Shown piece after piece: positions 7,477-16,685 of a DNA stretch of 64,000 nt; position 1 is the stretch's first letter; each line of letters opens with the position of its first letter. The DNA is taken from NCBI RefSeq assembly GCF_003390915.1, contig NZ_QMEM01000006.1:1-64000 (forward strand), given 5' to 3'. A model generated the notes under the pieces. That model did not search any database and was not told where the DNA came from. It was given only the letters and a program-made list of their open reading frames with translations. Source of the DNA: Lewinella sp. IMCC34183. Lineage in GTDB: Bacteria; Bacteroidota; Bacteroidia; Chitinophagales; Saprospiraceae. A program made the position numbers and the translations under genes.

Positions 7477-8785
7477 GGTTGGCCTCTATGAAGGAAACCT
7501 CGCGGTTGTTGACCAGGAAGAGAGAGCTCTCCCCCGCCTGAAATAATTCCCGTTCTCCGGCGAGCAGTACTTCGTAGTCCTCGGCGTTGCGGCGGGCCAG
7601 CGCGTACTGTGACACGGTAACGTTGACTTCGCTCTCGGCCTGCACGACCTGCGCGCCCAGGTCGGCGATCTGGTCGCTCAGTTTCAGGCGGGCCTCGCTC
7701 AGCTTGATCTGCGTCAGTTGCAGCTTGCCCCGCTCCTTGCGCAGCAGCAGCGACTGCTTAAAGGTCACCCCCCACTTGTAGTTACCCGCCGAATAGTCTT
7801 CGAGGGGGCGGTCGGCGTTACCGGCCATGAGCGCGTTGTAGGAAACGTCGATCCGGGGTTTTAGCTGCTCGCGTTGCAGCCGCTGGTCAATTTCATAGGT
7901 CTCCAGGTTCAGTCGCTGCTGGGCGATGAGCGGATGAGCCGGCGGCGTCGGCAGTACGGCTACGGGTGCAATTTCCACGGAGGCGGGCTCGGGGGGGCGG
8001 GCCGTTGGCTCCAGCTCCAGGGGCACCACGCCATCGATCCACAGGAAGGCGTTGAGGGCGGCCGTGGCGTTGGCCAAGTCGAGGCGGGCGGTCTGCAGAC
8101 CCAGTTCCCGGTTCTGCAGGAGGATGCCTGCCTCCAGGGTATCGATGGCCGGCAGGGCACCCAGGCGGGCGCTCTCGACCACGAACTCGTAGCGGGTGGT
8201 AGCCAGTTCGACCGCCTCTGCGTACACCTGCACCGCACCCTGCGCTCCCGCCCAGTCCCAGTACAGCTTGCCGGCGTCGAAGAGCAGTTTGTTGAGCTGA
8301 ATCTGCCGCTCCGCCTCGCTGGCGCGCTGGAATACCTCGGCCCGCCGCAACTCCGCGCGGCGCTCGTCGAAGAGCAGGCCCTGCCCGAGGGACACCGACA
8401 GGCCGGCCGCGAACAGCCCCCCCTCGGGCACGGTATGCTCGGGGTTCAGGTAGTAGCCCTCGTTACGCTCGTAGGCGGCCTTCAGCTGCACGCCGAACCA
8501 GGTAGGCACGGACAGCCCGCCCTCGGCCACGCTATAGTACCGCGTACCCTTGAAGTACTTCTGCGCCAAATCGCCGTAGAGATAGGGGTCAAAACCGCCA
8601 CGGGCCTGCCGGAGTACGGCCTCCGCGCGATCGCGCTGCAGGTCGGCACGTACGGCGAGCGGGTGGTGCTCCGCCACCAGCGAGAGGAACTCGTCCTCCC
8701 GCAGCACGGTAGGCAATTCCTGGGCCGCCAAGTACAGCGGCAGGCTGAGAAACAGGACTAGTAAATACTTCACGGCGTGCGTCAT
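7370..8785 (-). CDS. TolC-family outer-membrane efflux protein
   Basis: A 471-residue outer-membrane channel with a signal peptide (MTHAVKYLLVLFLSLPLYLAA). Long alpha-helical coiled-coil regions hold the two OEP repeats, rich in LRRAEVFQRASEAER- and LSEARLKLSDQIADL-type heptads. It should dock to the HlyD protein encoded immediately upstream (4-bp ATGA-type overlap, 8782-8785), completing a trans-envelope exporter with the ABC protein. It is the last gene of the TetR-ABC-HlyD-TolC operon. Confidence 0.88.
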   Translation of the reverse strand: MTHAVKYLLVLFLSLPLYLAAQELPTVLREDEFLSLVAEHHPLAVRADLQRDRAEAVLRQARGGFDPYLYGDLAQKYFKGTRYYSVAEGGLSVPTWFGVQLKAAYERNEGYYLNPEHTVPEGGLFAAGLSVSLGQGLLFDERRAELRRAEVFQRASEAERQIQLNKLLFDAGKLYWDWAGAQGAVQVYAEAVELATTRYEFVVESARLGALPAIDTLEAGILLQNRELGLQTARLDLANATAALNAFLWIDGVVPLELEPTARPPEPASVEIAPVAVLPTPPAHPLIAQQRLNLETYEIDQRLQREQLKPRIDVSYNALMAGNADRPLEDYSAGNYKWGVTFKQSLLLRKERGKLQLTQIKLSEARLKLSDQIADLGAQVVQAESEVNVTVSQYALARRNAEDYEVLLAGERELFQAGESSLFLVNNREVSFIEANLKQLELMVKHRKARLARNFALGRTFPPADGGGPIE

Positions 8786-10152
8786 TTAGGCACCTTGATC
8801 TTGGGCGGGGCCGCGGGTGCGGTGTCTGCATTGGATACGTAGCGGTCGGGTGGAAAGCCGTTGATCTTCCGCCAGAGCTCGTACCAGATCGGTACGTCCT
8901 TCAGCAGGACCAGGGCGGTGGCTCCGGCGCCGGCGCGCAGGGCGTCCGGCCAGTCTTCGTCGGTGGCATCCGGGGCCACCATTACGCGGTATTGCCCCGA
9001 GGCGTTGATGACGCGGTCGATGGCGACCACGGTGCCCCGGTAGGTACCGTAACTCGTCCCCGGCCAGCCGGAGAATACGATGGAGGGCCAGCCGTCAAAC
9101 TGGATGTTGACGGTCTGCCCGGAGTCGAGCAGGGGGAGGTCGATGGGCCGCACGTAAATTTCCACGGCGAGGTCGTAATTGGCCGGGACGATCGTCACTA
9201 CCTGCTGGCCCGGCGATACCGTTTCCCCGATGCCCGCGGCCATAATCTCCGTCACGTACCCCGCCTGGGGGGCACGGACGATGTAGAGGTCGGTACGCCG
9301 CTCGTAGTTGCTGAACTCGCTTTCGAGTTTTGCCACTCCGGCTTCCGCGTCGAATTGCCCCGACCGGGCCGTAAACATATCCGAGCTGGCCTTGGCCAGG
9401 TCATCGCGCAGCTTTGCCTGGATGGCGTTGAGTTCTACCTGTGCGTTGATCACGTCGTTGCGGGAGGCCAACAGCTGGTTTTCGGCGCTGATCAGTTTGG
9501 CCTGGGCCTCCTGATAGACGACCCGGCGGTTTTCGAGATCGGTGAGTGACTTCAGTCCCTGGTCGTACAGTTCCTCCATCCGGCGGTACTGCTGCTCGGC
9601 CACCTGGGTATTGAGGCGGGTGGCCTCGAGGTCCATGCTGTCGCTGGCCACGGTAAGTTCGGCCTGGCGAAGCTTGTTGCGAGCCTGCTCGGTGCGCAGC
9701 CGCCCCGATTCACGCAGGGCCGACATCTGATCCCCGAGAGCACCGATCTTGGACTGGTACGATTGCACGCTCATTTCCTTGGCCAGCACCTGGCTGCGGG
9801 TACGGTCCAGCAGGCTGGTATCGAAATACTGGTCTTTGGTTTCCGTGAGGCGCAGGATGGTGTCGCCGGCCTCCACGAAAGCGCCCTCGCGTACGTGCCA
9901 GTTGGCGATCTGTCCGCCAATGACGGTTTCCACCATCTGGGGGCGCTGGTTGGGCTGCAGGGTGGTCACCGTGCCCGTAGCGCGGATGTGCTGCGTCCAG
10001 GGCAGGAACAGGCACACCACGAACAGACCGGAAAAGATCAGGAGCAGGCGTAGCAGGACCCGCCCGGAGGCGCGGCTCTCCACGTGGTTGAGGGAGGTAT
10101 AGCGGGTACGATCGATGTAGCGACCTACCGAGTTCAGGCTGATGTTGAGCAT
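8782..10152 (-). CDS. HlyD-family periplasmic adaptor
   Basis: A membrane-fusion protein of 456 residues. One N-terminal transmembrane helix (VLLRLLLIFSGLFVVCLFLP) is followed by a lipoyl/barrel half (GTVTTLQPNQRPQMVETVIGG). A long coiled-coil hairpin spans residues about 100-280. The returning lipoyl half follows (IVRAPQAGYVTEIMAAGIGE) and then the beta-barrel domain. It links the inner-membrane ABC protein to the TolC protein. The very tight spacing (10 nt after the ABC gene, overlap with tolC) indicates one transcript. Confidence 0.88.
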   Translation of the reverse strand: MLNISLNSVGRYIDRTRYTSLNHVESRASGRVLLRLLLIFSGLFVVCLFLPWTQHIRATGTVTTLQPNQRPQMVETVIGGQIANWHVREGAFVEAGDTILRLTETKDQYFDTSLLDRTRSQVLAKEMSVQSYQSKIGALGDQMSALRESGRLRTEQARNKLRQAELTVASDSMDLEATRLNTQVAEQQYRRMEELYDQGLKSLTDLENRRVVYQEAQAKLISAENQLLASRNDVINAQVELNAIQAKLRDDLAKASSDMFTARSGQFDAEAGVAKLESEFSNYERRTDLYIVRAPQAGYVTEIMAAGIGETVSPGQQVVTIVPANYDLAVEIYVRPIDLPLLDSGQTVNIQFDGWPSIVFSGWPGTSYGTYRGTVVAIDRVINASGQYRVMVAPDATDEDWPDALRAGAGATALVLLKDVPIWYELWRKINGFPPDRYVSNADTAPAAPPKIKVPK

Positions 10153-10163
10153 AGTGGGGTGGG

Positions 10164-11858
10164 TCAGTTAGGTTTCGTGAGGGTTTCGTGCAGGGCGCCG
10201 TTAGCCATTTCTACGACGCGGTCACAGCGGGAAGCCAGGTAGCGGTTGCCGCTAACGGCAATCAGCGTCCAGGGATGGCTGCGGTCGGTCATGAAGTCAA
10301 TGATGGCGTGGCGTTCGTTGCGGTTGATTGCCTCGAAGGAGTTCTCGAGGAGCAGCAAGCGGGGCCGGTCGACGATGGCGCGCGCCAGCAACAGACGTTG
10401 GACGATACTGCGGGGCAGGCGGTCACCGGTGGGATTGAGCTTTGTCTCGTATCCTTCGGGCAGGTGACGGATGGTGTCGTCGAGGCCAAGCTCATGCACC
10501 GCCCATTTGACGTTGTCGAAGGTGGCCCGCTCGCGGCCCATCGTGATGTTCTCCAGCACCGTTCCCTCGAAGAGCTCTCCCTGCTTGAAGCAGGCCCCGA
10601 TCACGGAGTGCAGCGACTCCAGGCCGAGGTTATTGCGTGGCAAGCCGTTGTAGGAGAGCGCGCCACTTTCGGTATCGAAAAGGCCGGCGACCAGGTAGAG
10701 CAGCGTACTCTTTCCCGCCCCGTTGGGCCCGGCAACCATTACCCGCTCGCCGGGCGTGGCGCGGAAGGTGAGGTTATCGAGGGTCTTTTCCGAGCTGTCG
10801 GGGTAGCAGAAGGTCACCCCGTCGAGGCGCACCTCCAGCCCTTCCTCCGAGGTAGGCAGGAGTACGGCGCCGTCTTCTTTCACGGTATCCAGTCGCAGGT
10901 CGGTCACCTGTCCGATCTTCTCCAGGCCGGTGAGGACGTCGTAGATGGTTTCGAGCGACAGGATCAGTTTCTCAACCGACGACATGACGAACAGGATGAT
11001 GATTTCCGCGGCGATAAACTGTCCGATGTTCATCCGCTCCTCCATGACGAGGATGCCGCCGATGGCCAGCAGGCCCAGGGCCACGATTACCTTGAATATC
11101 ACCAGCAGGCCGTACTGCCGGATGAGTACGGCGAAGTGGCTCTCGCGCGCCTCGAGGTAGCTGTCGACGTGGCGGTCCACGCGGTTCATTGCCATATCGG
11201 TGCGACCGGCCAGTTTGAAGGTACTCGCGGTACGGGCCAGTTCCTCGAGCCAGTGTACGGCGGCGTACTTATGCTTGGATTCCGTGAGGCTGGTCGTGAG
11301 GCCGCGGCGGGCGGTGAACAGAAAGATGAGCCCCACCAGCCCCACCAATACGACCCCGAAAGCGATGAAGAAGGGGTGGTATACCGACAGGAGTAGCAAG
11401 CCGAAGACCACCTGAAAACTGGCAACCGAGAAGTCGATCAGAATCTTCGATAGTCCTTTCTGTACCGTGAGTACGTCGAAGAACCGGTTCATGAGCTCGG
11501 GGCCATAGTAATTATACATCACGTCGGTACGCACCCGGGGAATACGGTAAGCGAACTCGAAGGCGGCCCGGCTGAATATTTTTTGCTGCAGGTTCTCCAC
11601 GATGCGCATCTGCTGGATCTGGAGCACGCCGATCACGGCGATACCGAAGGCTACCAACCCTACGAGCACGAGCCAGGCCGTACTGGTACGCCCGCCCATG
11701 ATAAGGTTGACGATCGCCTGGATGCCCAGGGGCAGCGACAAATTGACCACCCCGGCAAAGAAGGCGTACACCCAGACGTTGCGTACTTCCTGTCGGTCGG
11801 GCTTGAGGAGTCCCCAGAAACGCTGCAGGGGAGAGAGTTCCGAATTAAGAGCGGCCAT
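10164..11858 (-). CDS. ABC exporter subunit with degenerate ATPase domain
   Basis: A 564-residue protein with six transmembrane helices (residues about 30-320) fused to a nucleotide-binding domain (about 340-560), the type-IV exporter layout. Walker A is intact (GPNGAGKST, about residue 374). Other ATPase elements are not. The Q-loop reads CFKQGELF. The LSGGQ signature is replaced by RLPRSIVQR (about 479). Walker B ends LLLLENSFE instead of LLLLDEPTS, so the catalytic Glu position is Asn. The H-loop reads AVSGNRY with no His. The reading frame is clean and the domain is full length, so this looks like a conserved divergent family rather than decay. It is co-transcribed with HlyD and TolC under TetR. 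Confidence 0.82.
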   Translation of the reverse strand: MAALNSELSPLQRFWGLLKPDRQEVRNVWVYAFFAGVVNLSLPLGIQAIVNLIMGGRTSTAWLVLVGLVAFGIAVIGVLQIQQMRIVENLQQKIFSRAAFEFAYRIPRVRTDVMYNYYGPELMNRFFDVLTVQKGLSKILIDFSVASFQVVFGLLLLSVYHPFFIAFGVVLVGLVGLIFLFTARRGLTTSLTESKHKYAAVHWLEELARTASTFKLAGRTDMAMNRVDRHVDSYLEARESHFAVLIRQYGLLVIFKVIVALGLLAIGGILVMEERMNIGQFIAAEIIILFVMSSVEKLILSLETIYDVLTGLEKIGQVTDLRLDTVKEDGAVLLPTSEEGLEVRLDGVTFCYPDSSEKTLDNLTFRATPGERVMVAGPNGAGKSTLLYLVAGLFDTESGALSYNGLPRNNLGLESLHSVIGACFKQGELFEGTVLENITMGRERATFDNVKWAVHELGLDDTIRHLPEGYETKLNPTGDRLPRSIVQRLLLARAIVDRPRLLLLENSFEAINRNERHAIIDFMTDRSHPWTLIAVSGNRYLASRCDRVVEMANGALHETLTKPN

Positions 11859-11867
11859 GGGGAGGAA

Positions 11868-12542
11868 TTAGCGTAAGGTTTTGAATGCCAGGTCGGTAAA
11901 GAAGCAAACCACCGAGTCCTCACCCTGCCGGGCATCGGTGATGCGGGGCAGGTGGGCGGCGAAGTAGCGTTGTAGGTGCCCGCCCTCGATGATGGTGCTG
12001 ACCAGCATGTGGGGGTAGGCGAAATCGGGTTGGAGCTCGAGCACGATGGCCCCCACGCGCTCCACCAGCTGCTTGTAGTAGTGGAAGGCGCCCTCCTTAT
12101 TGTCCTGCTCGACCTCCCGGGTAAGGAAAGACTTCAGGCTCTCGGCGACGACGATCCGGTTGAGCTTCACTTCGTTAATGTGGGAAAAGCTGCTGTCCTC
12201 CATTACCTCCTCGGTGAGCAGGCGTATGGATCGCTTCAGCCGTTCCTCGGCGGAGGGCACGTTGGCCAGCAGAAAAGCCAGCCGGTACTCCATCCAGCCC
12301 CAGTACCACATAACCAGGTACAGCAGTAACTTGTGCTTGTTCTCGAAGTACCGGTAGACCGAGGCCTCGGTGGTCCCCACGAGCTGGCTCAGCTTGCGGA
12401 AGGTGAAACTGTCCAACCCAATCTCGTCGATCAATTCGATGCTGCCCGTGACGATGCGCCGCCCAAGATCACTCGTCTCGGGATCCTTGAGAAACAACGT
12501 CTCGGAGATTCCGATCGTGATCTTACCATCGAAAGAGTGCAT
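11868..12542 (-). CDS. TetR/AcrR-family transcriptional regulator
   Basis: A 224-residue repressor-type protein. The N-terminal helix-turn-helix (residues about 28-75) shows the TetR pattern, SFTFRKLSQLVGTTEASVYRY followed by FENKHKLLLYLVMW. The C-terminal helical domain would bind an unknown ligand. It is the first gene of the leftward exporter operon, 9 nt from the ABC gene. It probably represses itself and the transporter from the palindrome 22 nt upstream of its start. Confidence 0.9.
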   Translation of the reverse strand: MHSFDGKITIGISETLFLKDPETSDLGRRIVTGSIELIDEIGLDSFTFRKLSQLVGTTEASVYRYFENKHKLLLYLVMWYWGWMEYRLAFLLANVPSAEERLKRSIRLLTEEVMEDSSFSHINEVKLNRIVVAESLKSFLTREVEQDNKEGAFHYYKQLVERVGAIVLELQPDFAYPHMLVSTIIEGGHLQRYFAAHLPRITDARQGEDSVVCFFTDLAFKTLR

Positions 12543-12564
12543 GGCCAGTTGGGGATTAGCTGGT

Positions 12565-12581
12565 TAATAGTAATACTATTA
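12565..12581. promoter_or_regulatory. Candidate TetR operator, perfect 17-bp palindrome
   Basis: TAATAGTA-A-TACTATTA is a perfect inverted repeat with 8-bp arms and one central base, 22 nt upstream of the tetR start codon. Its length and position fit a TetR-family operator, and its AT-richness stands out in a GC-rich genome. A related AGTATTATTAC lies at about 12623-12633. Confidence 0.65.
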
Positions 12582-12681
12582 TTTCCGAAACTACGCCGGA
12601 GAAATAAAAGTTGTCCGCTGACAGTATTATTACATTGAGTAGCCGCGTTGATCGAGTACCTCCTCACTTCACCTTTCCCTC

Positions 12682-13527
12682 ATGAAAATATCTCTACGCT
12701 CCATTCTCCCCTTCCTCGTTGGTGGGCTCAGCCTGGCTCTCCTGGCCTTTTCTGGCGGTCCTGCCGCCTCGGGCGCACGCGGCTATACCGGTGCTCCGTC
12801 CTCCGGCGGAGGTACCGAGGGTACCTGCAGCATTTGTCACGGGGGCGGCACCTTCGGCGAACCCCGGCTGGCCCTCCGGTTTGATGGCAGCACCCCGACC
12901 GCATACCGTCCGGGGCAAACCTACCGGGTCACGGTAGCCGTCCGGCCCGGCACGGGCACCGCCAACGGATACGGCTTTCAGGCGCAATTCCTGAACTCCG
13001 CCTCCACCACCGCCGGCACCCTGGGCGAGGCGGCCGATTTCACCCAGATATCTACCCTATCGGACGGGCGCGTTTACGCCGAGCACCAGGCCGTCAATCA
13101 GGACAGCTTATTCTCCTTCGACTGGACGGCCCCGGAAGCCGGCACCGGCGAGGTATCGGTTTATCTCGTCGGCAATACCGTAAACGACAACGGAGGCACC
13201 AGTGGGGATAACGGGTCTACGGCCCCCCTCCTGCTCACGCTTTCCGAGGATGCCACCACCGCTACCGCGGATGCCGGTCGCACGCCGGAGGCGGTACGCG
13301 CCTTCCCCAACCCGTTCTACGGCACTACCCGGATCCAGCTTCCCGCAGAGGTGACCGGGTGGGTGGACACGCAGCTGTACGGGGCCGATGGGCGCCTGCT
13401 CGAACGTGCCACCCGCGCCGCCGGGTCCCTGACCGCCGAACTAACCGGCCGGCCGGCGGGAACCTACCGCCTCGTGATTACGGACGATTCCGGACGTCGT
13501 TACGTGTCGTCGCTGGTGAAGCGGTAG
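12682..13527 (+). CDS. Secreted CxxCH-containing protein with T9SS sorting domain
   Basis: A 281-residue exported protein with a signal peptide (residues 1-30). A CSICH motif (Cys49, Cys52, His53) in an otherwise Gly-rich start could bind c-type haem. A beta-sandwich follows (choice-of-anchor V/Reelin-like, about 55-190). The end is a type IX secretion C-terminal domain beginning at AFPNPFYGTTRIQLP and finishing YVSSLVKR. It should cross the outer membrane by T9SS and be attached or released at the surface. Its function is unknown. The gene stands alone, converging with the MetZ-like gene. Confidence 0.8.
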   Translation: MKISLRSILPFLVGGLSLALLAFSGGPAASGARGYTGAPSSGGGTEGTCSICHGGGTFGEPRLALRFDGSTPTAYRPGQTYRVTVAVRPGTGTANGYGFQAQFLNSASTTAGTLGEAADFTQISTLSDGRVYAEHQAVNQDSLFSFDWTAPEAGTGEVSVYLVGNTVNDNGGTSGDNGSTAPLLLTLSEDATTATADAGRTPEAVRAFPNPFYGTTRIQLPAEVTGWVDTQLYGADGRLLERATRAAGSLTAELTGRPAGTYRLVITDDSGRRYVSSLVKR

Positions 13528-13528
13528 C

Positions 13529-14695
13529 TTAGAGCCCGCGCAGCAGGTCGGCCTGCAGATCCGCGACCGCCTCCAGGCCGACGCTCATCCGTACGAGGCC
13601 GTCGGAGATGCCTACGGCTTCCCGTTCCTCCGGCGTCAGCTTGCTGTGGGTCGTCGTGGCCGGGTGCGTGAGGATGGTGCGGGTATCTCCGAGGTTGCTG
13701 CTGCGGCTACACAGTTGCACGGCATTCAGCAATCCGCTGGCCGCCGCTACACCACCCTCCAGTTCAAAGGTCACGATGCCGCCACCGGCGCGCATTTGCC
13801 GTCGGGCGAGGGCGTACTGTGGGTGGCTTTTGAGAAAGGGATAGTGAACCCGGGCGACACCGCGCTGCTCACCCAGCCAGGTGGCCATCTCCAGGGCCGA
13901 GCGGCAGTGGGCATCCATCCGGATGTGCAGGGTTTCCAAGCTCTTCGAGATCACCCAGGCATTGAAGGGGGACATGGCCGGTCCGGTATGCCGGCAGAAG
14001 AAGATGACGCGTTCCATTACCTCCGACGTGCCGAGCAGCAGGCCGCCGAGCACACGGCCCTGCCCGTCCATCCACTTGGTGGCGGAGTGAGTAACCAGGT
14101 CGGCACCGTAGTCGCCGGGGCGTTGCAGATGGGGAGTGGCGAAGCAGTTATCGACGATATAGGTCAGCCCGTGCGTCCGGCAGAAGGTACCTGCCCGCTC
14201 CAGGTCGACGAGTCGCAGGCCGGGGTTGGACGGCGTCTCGGTCACGAACAGCTTCGTTTCCGGGCGTACCGCCGCGGCCCAGTCGTCGGGGGCATCGGGT
14301 TCGACGTAGGTGAAGGTGACCCCCCACTTGGGCAGGATCTGGGTAAGGATCTGATGGGTACTGCCGAAAACCGCACGCGTAGCCAGAATGTGGTCACCCT
14401 GTTCGACCAGGGCGGCGAGGCTGGCGAAAACCGCCCCCATGCCCGAAGCCGTGGCGAACCCCGCCTCCATGCCCTCCAGCGCGCAGGCCTTGGCGATCAG
14501 CTCATCGACGCTTGGGTTATTGTACCGGCTGTAAATGATCCCCTCCCCCTGGCCGGCGAAGGTATCGGCCATCGCCTCGGCGGTGGGGAAGGTAAAACTG
14601 CTCGTCAGGAAGAGCGGGGTACTGTGCTCGCGGTAGGCGGTCTGCTGCATCTGCCCGCGTATCGCGCGGGTCTGGGGTTGCTGCTCATCGTTCAT
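13529..14695 (-). CDS. metZ: O-succinylhomoserine sulfhydrylase-like PLP enzyme
   Basis: A cytoplasmic Cys/Met-metabolism PLP enzyme of 388 residues, probably making homocysteine from an O-acylhomoserine and sulfide. The family pattern is clear: YSRYNNPSVDELIAK, ATASGMGAVF, ETPSNPGLRLVDL, DNCFATPHLQRP and the PLP lysine in THSATKWMDGQGRVLGG. The DGQGRVLGG extension after the lysine is typical of MetZ rather than cystathionine gamma-synthase. I use the ATG at 14693-14695 (MNDEQQ); a TTG six nt upstream is less likely. A lipoprotein gene lies 11 nt upstream on the same strand. Confidence 0.85.
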   Translation of the reverse strand: MNDEQQPQTRAIRGQMQQTAYREHSTPLFLTSSFTFPTAEAMADTFAGQGEGIIYSRYNNPSVDELIAKACALEGMEAGFATASGMGAVFASLAALVEQGDHILATRAVFGSTHQILTQILPKWGVTFTYVEPDAPDDWAAAVRPETKLFVTETPSNPGLRLVDLERAGTFCRTHGLTYIVDNCFATPHLQRPGDYGADLVTHSATKWMDGQGRVLGGLLLGTSEVMERVIFFCRHTGPAMSPFNAWVISKSLETLHIRMDAHCRSALEMATWLGEQRGVARVHYPFLKSHPQYALARRQMRAGGGIVTFELEGGVAAASGLLNAVQLCSRSSNLGDTRTILTHPATTTHSKLTPEEREAVGISDGLVRMSVGLEAVADLQADLLRGL

Positions 14696-14706
14696 CCGCA
14701 ATGATA

Positions 14707-15111
14707 CTACATCTTGCGCACGGCGGTGGTGCGGAAGCTGCCGAGGGTGGTACCGATCAGGTTCTGTTCCGAGGGCGCCCCTTTAAGGTCCATGTTGACG
14801 TCCGTGTTGTACTGGCTGGAGTAGAACGAGAGCTTGAGCCCCGCGTCGGTCGCGCTTACGGAGCGGAGCTTGGTTTCCGCATCCTCGACGACGAATACTC
14901 CTTCCAGGCCGTCGTCTCCTTCCGAAAGGACCAGCGTTCCGCGCACCGTGCCGGCCGGCGTATCGCTTACGGTCACGTCCCACTCACCGGCGTAACTGGG
15001 CGCATCGGGCGTGGTGGTCGCGGGCGTGGTAGTAGCTGCCGCGGAAGCGTCGCGGGTGGGCGTGCAGGCCGACGCACAGGCCAGCGCAAGTAAGATGATC
15101 AGGTAGCGCAT
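14707..15111 (-). CDS. Small lipoprotein of unknown function
   Basis: A 134-residue protein with a lipoprotein signal (LLALACASAC, lipid Cys about residue 16) and a Thr/Ala-rich linker. A single small beta domain follows (YAGEWDVTVSDTPAGTVRGTLVLS). The GEWDV...GTLVL pattern resembles small beta-barrel lipoproteins in Bacteroidota whose role is unknown. A TACCTTAA box (15148-15155, minus strand) about 40 nt upstream is a weak promoter candidate. Its proximity to metZ suggests co-transcription but no functional link. Confidence 0.7.
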   Translation of the reverse strand: MRYLIILLALACASACTPTRDASAAATTTPATTTPDAPSYAGEWDVTVSDTPAGTVRGTLVLSEGDDGLEGVFVVEDAETKLRSVSATDAGLKLSFYSSQYNTDVNMDLKGAPSEQNLIGTTLGSFRTTAVRKM

Positions 15112-15159
15112 AGGAACAGGATTGACGCCGCGGGGGCCGATTTCCCGTTAAGGTACGGC

Positions 15160-16509
15160 TTACTGGTTTTCCTTGCTAAACGCCACGTCCATGGCCGCGC
15201 AAATCTTGGCCAGGGCCTCCTGCAGGTCGAGATCCGAGTGCGCACTGCTGACGAAGCCGACCTCGTACCCGCTGGGACCCAAATAGACGCCCGTCTGCAG
15301 CAACTCGTGATGGATCATCTTAAAGTACTCCATGTTGGCGGGGTCGATCTGGTCCGCCCGCTCGATGCGCTCGTTGCCGAACGCCAGCCAGAAAATGGAC
15401 CCGATGTGGGGCACGTGAACGGGGTACCCGCGCTCGCGTGCGTAGCCTTCAATGCCGGTGGCCAGGGTATGGGTACGCTCCGCGAGCCCCTCGTAGAAGC
15501 CGGGTTCCAGGCACTGCTCGAGCGCCGCCAGTCCGGCGGCCATCGCTACTGGATTGGCCGACAGCGTCCCGGCCTGGTAGACGGGCCCCACCGGGGCGAT
15601 GAAGTCCATCAGCTCCTTGCTGGCCCCGTAGGCGCCGACGGGAAAGCCTCCGCCGATCACCTTTCCGAACGTAATGATGTCGGGTTGGACGCCGTAGTGG
15701 CCGGCGGCACCTTCGAAGCCTACCCGGAAGCCGGAGATCACCTCGTCGAAGATGAGCAATACGTCGTGTTTCCACGCTTTAATGCGGAGGCACTCCAGCC
15801 ACGACTTGTCCTGTAACAACAGCCCGTTGTTGGCGGGTATCGGCTCCACGATGATGCAGGCTATCTGACCAGCCTGCTCGGTCAGGGTGCGTTCCAGCAG
15901 GTCGCGGTCGCCCAGGGGCAGTACCAGCGTATCCCGGGCCACCGCCTCGGTGACGCCGGCCGACGAGCTGGTGCCGAAGGTGACCAGGCCGGAGCCCGCC
16001 TTGACCAGCAGGTTGTCCACGTGGCCGTGGTAGCAGCCCTCGAACTTGATGATCTTGTTACGGCCGGTGGCCCCCCGCGCCAGGCGGAGCGCCGACATGA
16101 CGGCTTCCGTTCCCGAGCTTACGAAGCGCAGCCGTTCGACGTAGCGGTGATTGTCCAGGATGAGCTTCCCGAGCCGGTTGCCCATTTGCGTCGGGGTGCC
16201 GAAACTCGTACCCTTCAGCACCGTCTCGATCACCCGCTCCCGGATGTGCGGATTGTCGTGCCCGTGAATGAGCGGCCCCCACGAGCAGCAGAAATCAAGG
16301 AATCGGTTCCCGTCCACGTCCGTCATGTGGCTGCCGTGCCCCTCGGCGATGAAGAGCGGCGGGCCGCTCACGCTGCGAAAGGCACGGACGGGGCTGTTAA
16401 CGCCACCGGGGAAATACTGCTGGGCTTCTTCAAATAAGCGGGTGGAGGTGTCACGCGGGATGCGTTGCTGGTATCGGGTCACGGTCGTGGATTTCCGCAA
16501 TAATAGCAT
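15160..16509 (-). CDS. hemL: Glutamate-1-semialdehyde 2,1-aminomutase
   Basis: Converts glutamate-1-semialdehyde to 5-aminolevulinate in the C5 pathway to tetrapyrroles; PLP-dependent and cytoplasmic. At about 449 residues it is slightly longer than the usual 430. Family blocks include FPGGVNSPVRAFRSV, FVSSGTEAVMSALRLARG, FEGCYHGHVDNLLVKAGSG, LLIFDEVISGFRVG and the PLP lysine in DIITFGKVIGGGFPVGAYG. I use the ATG at 16507-16509 (MLLLRKSTTV). The family usually begins nearer RDTSTRLFEEA, so the true start could be still later. Confidence 0.92.
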   Translation of the reverse strand: MLLLRKSTTVTRYQQRIPRDTSTRLFEEAQQYFPGGVNSPVRAFRSVSGPPLFIAEGHGSHMTDVDGNRFLDFCCSWGPLIHGHDNPHIRERVIETVLKGTSFGTPTQMGNRLGKLILDNHRYVERLRFVSSGTEAVMSALRLARGATGRNKIIKFEGCYHGHVDNLLVKAGSGLVTFGTSSSAGVTEAVARDTLVLPLGDRDLLERTLTEQAGQIACIIVEPIPANNGLLLQDKSWLECLRIKAWKHDVLLIFDEVISGFRVGFEGAAGHYGVQPDIITFGKVIGGGFPVGAYGASKELMDFIAPVGPVYQAGTLSANPVAMAAGLAALEQCLEPGFYEGLAERTHTLATGIEGYARERGYPVHVPHIGSIFWLAFGNERIERADQIDPANMEYFKMIHHELLQTGVYLGPSGYEVGFVSSAHSDLDLQEALAKICAAMDVAFSKENQ

Positions 16510-16685
16510 TAGTCCTTCGGGCGGAGGTCGCGGGCGCGTCAAGATTCCCCGGGGCCACATTACAACTGATTAAATACATCTTCCAACCGAACCTCCCGCC
16601 GGGCGACGCGCTTCGTAAAGGCCTTATTGTAACGTATTTCAATATCCGGTTTTAGTGTTTTCCCGTTTCGCTTATTTCCCCACGC

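Noticed and set aside
10164-11858. Degenerate ABC ATPase as a sequencing artefact
   Set aside because: Changes at four separate motifs with an intact reading frame are unlikely to come from base-calling errors.
14696-14701. TTG start for the MetZ-like gene
   Set aside because: An ATG lies two codons downstream and fits the family better.
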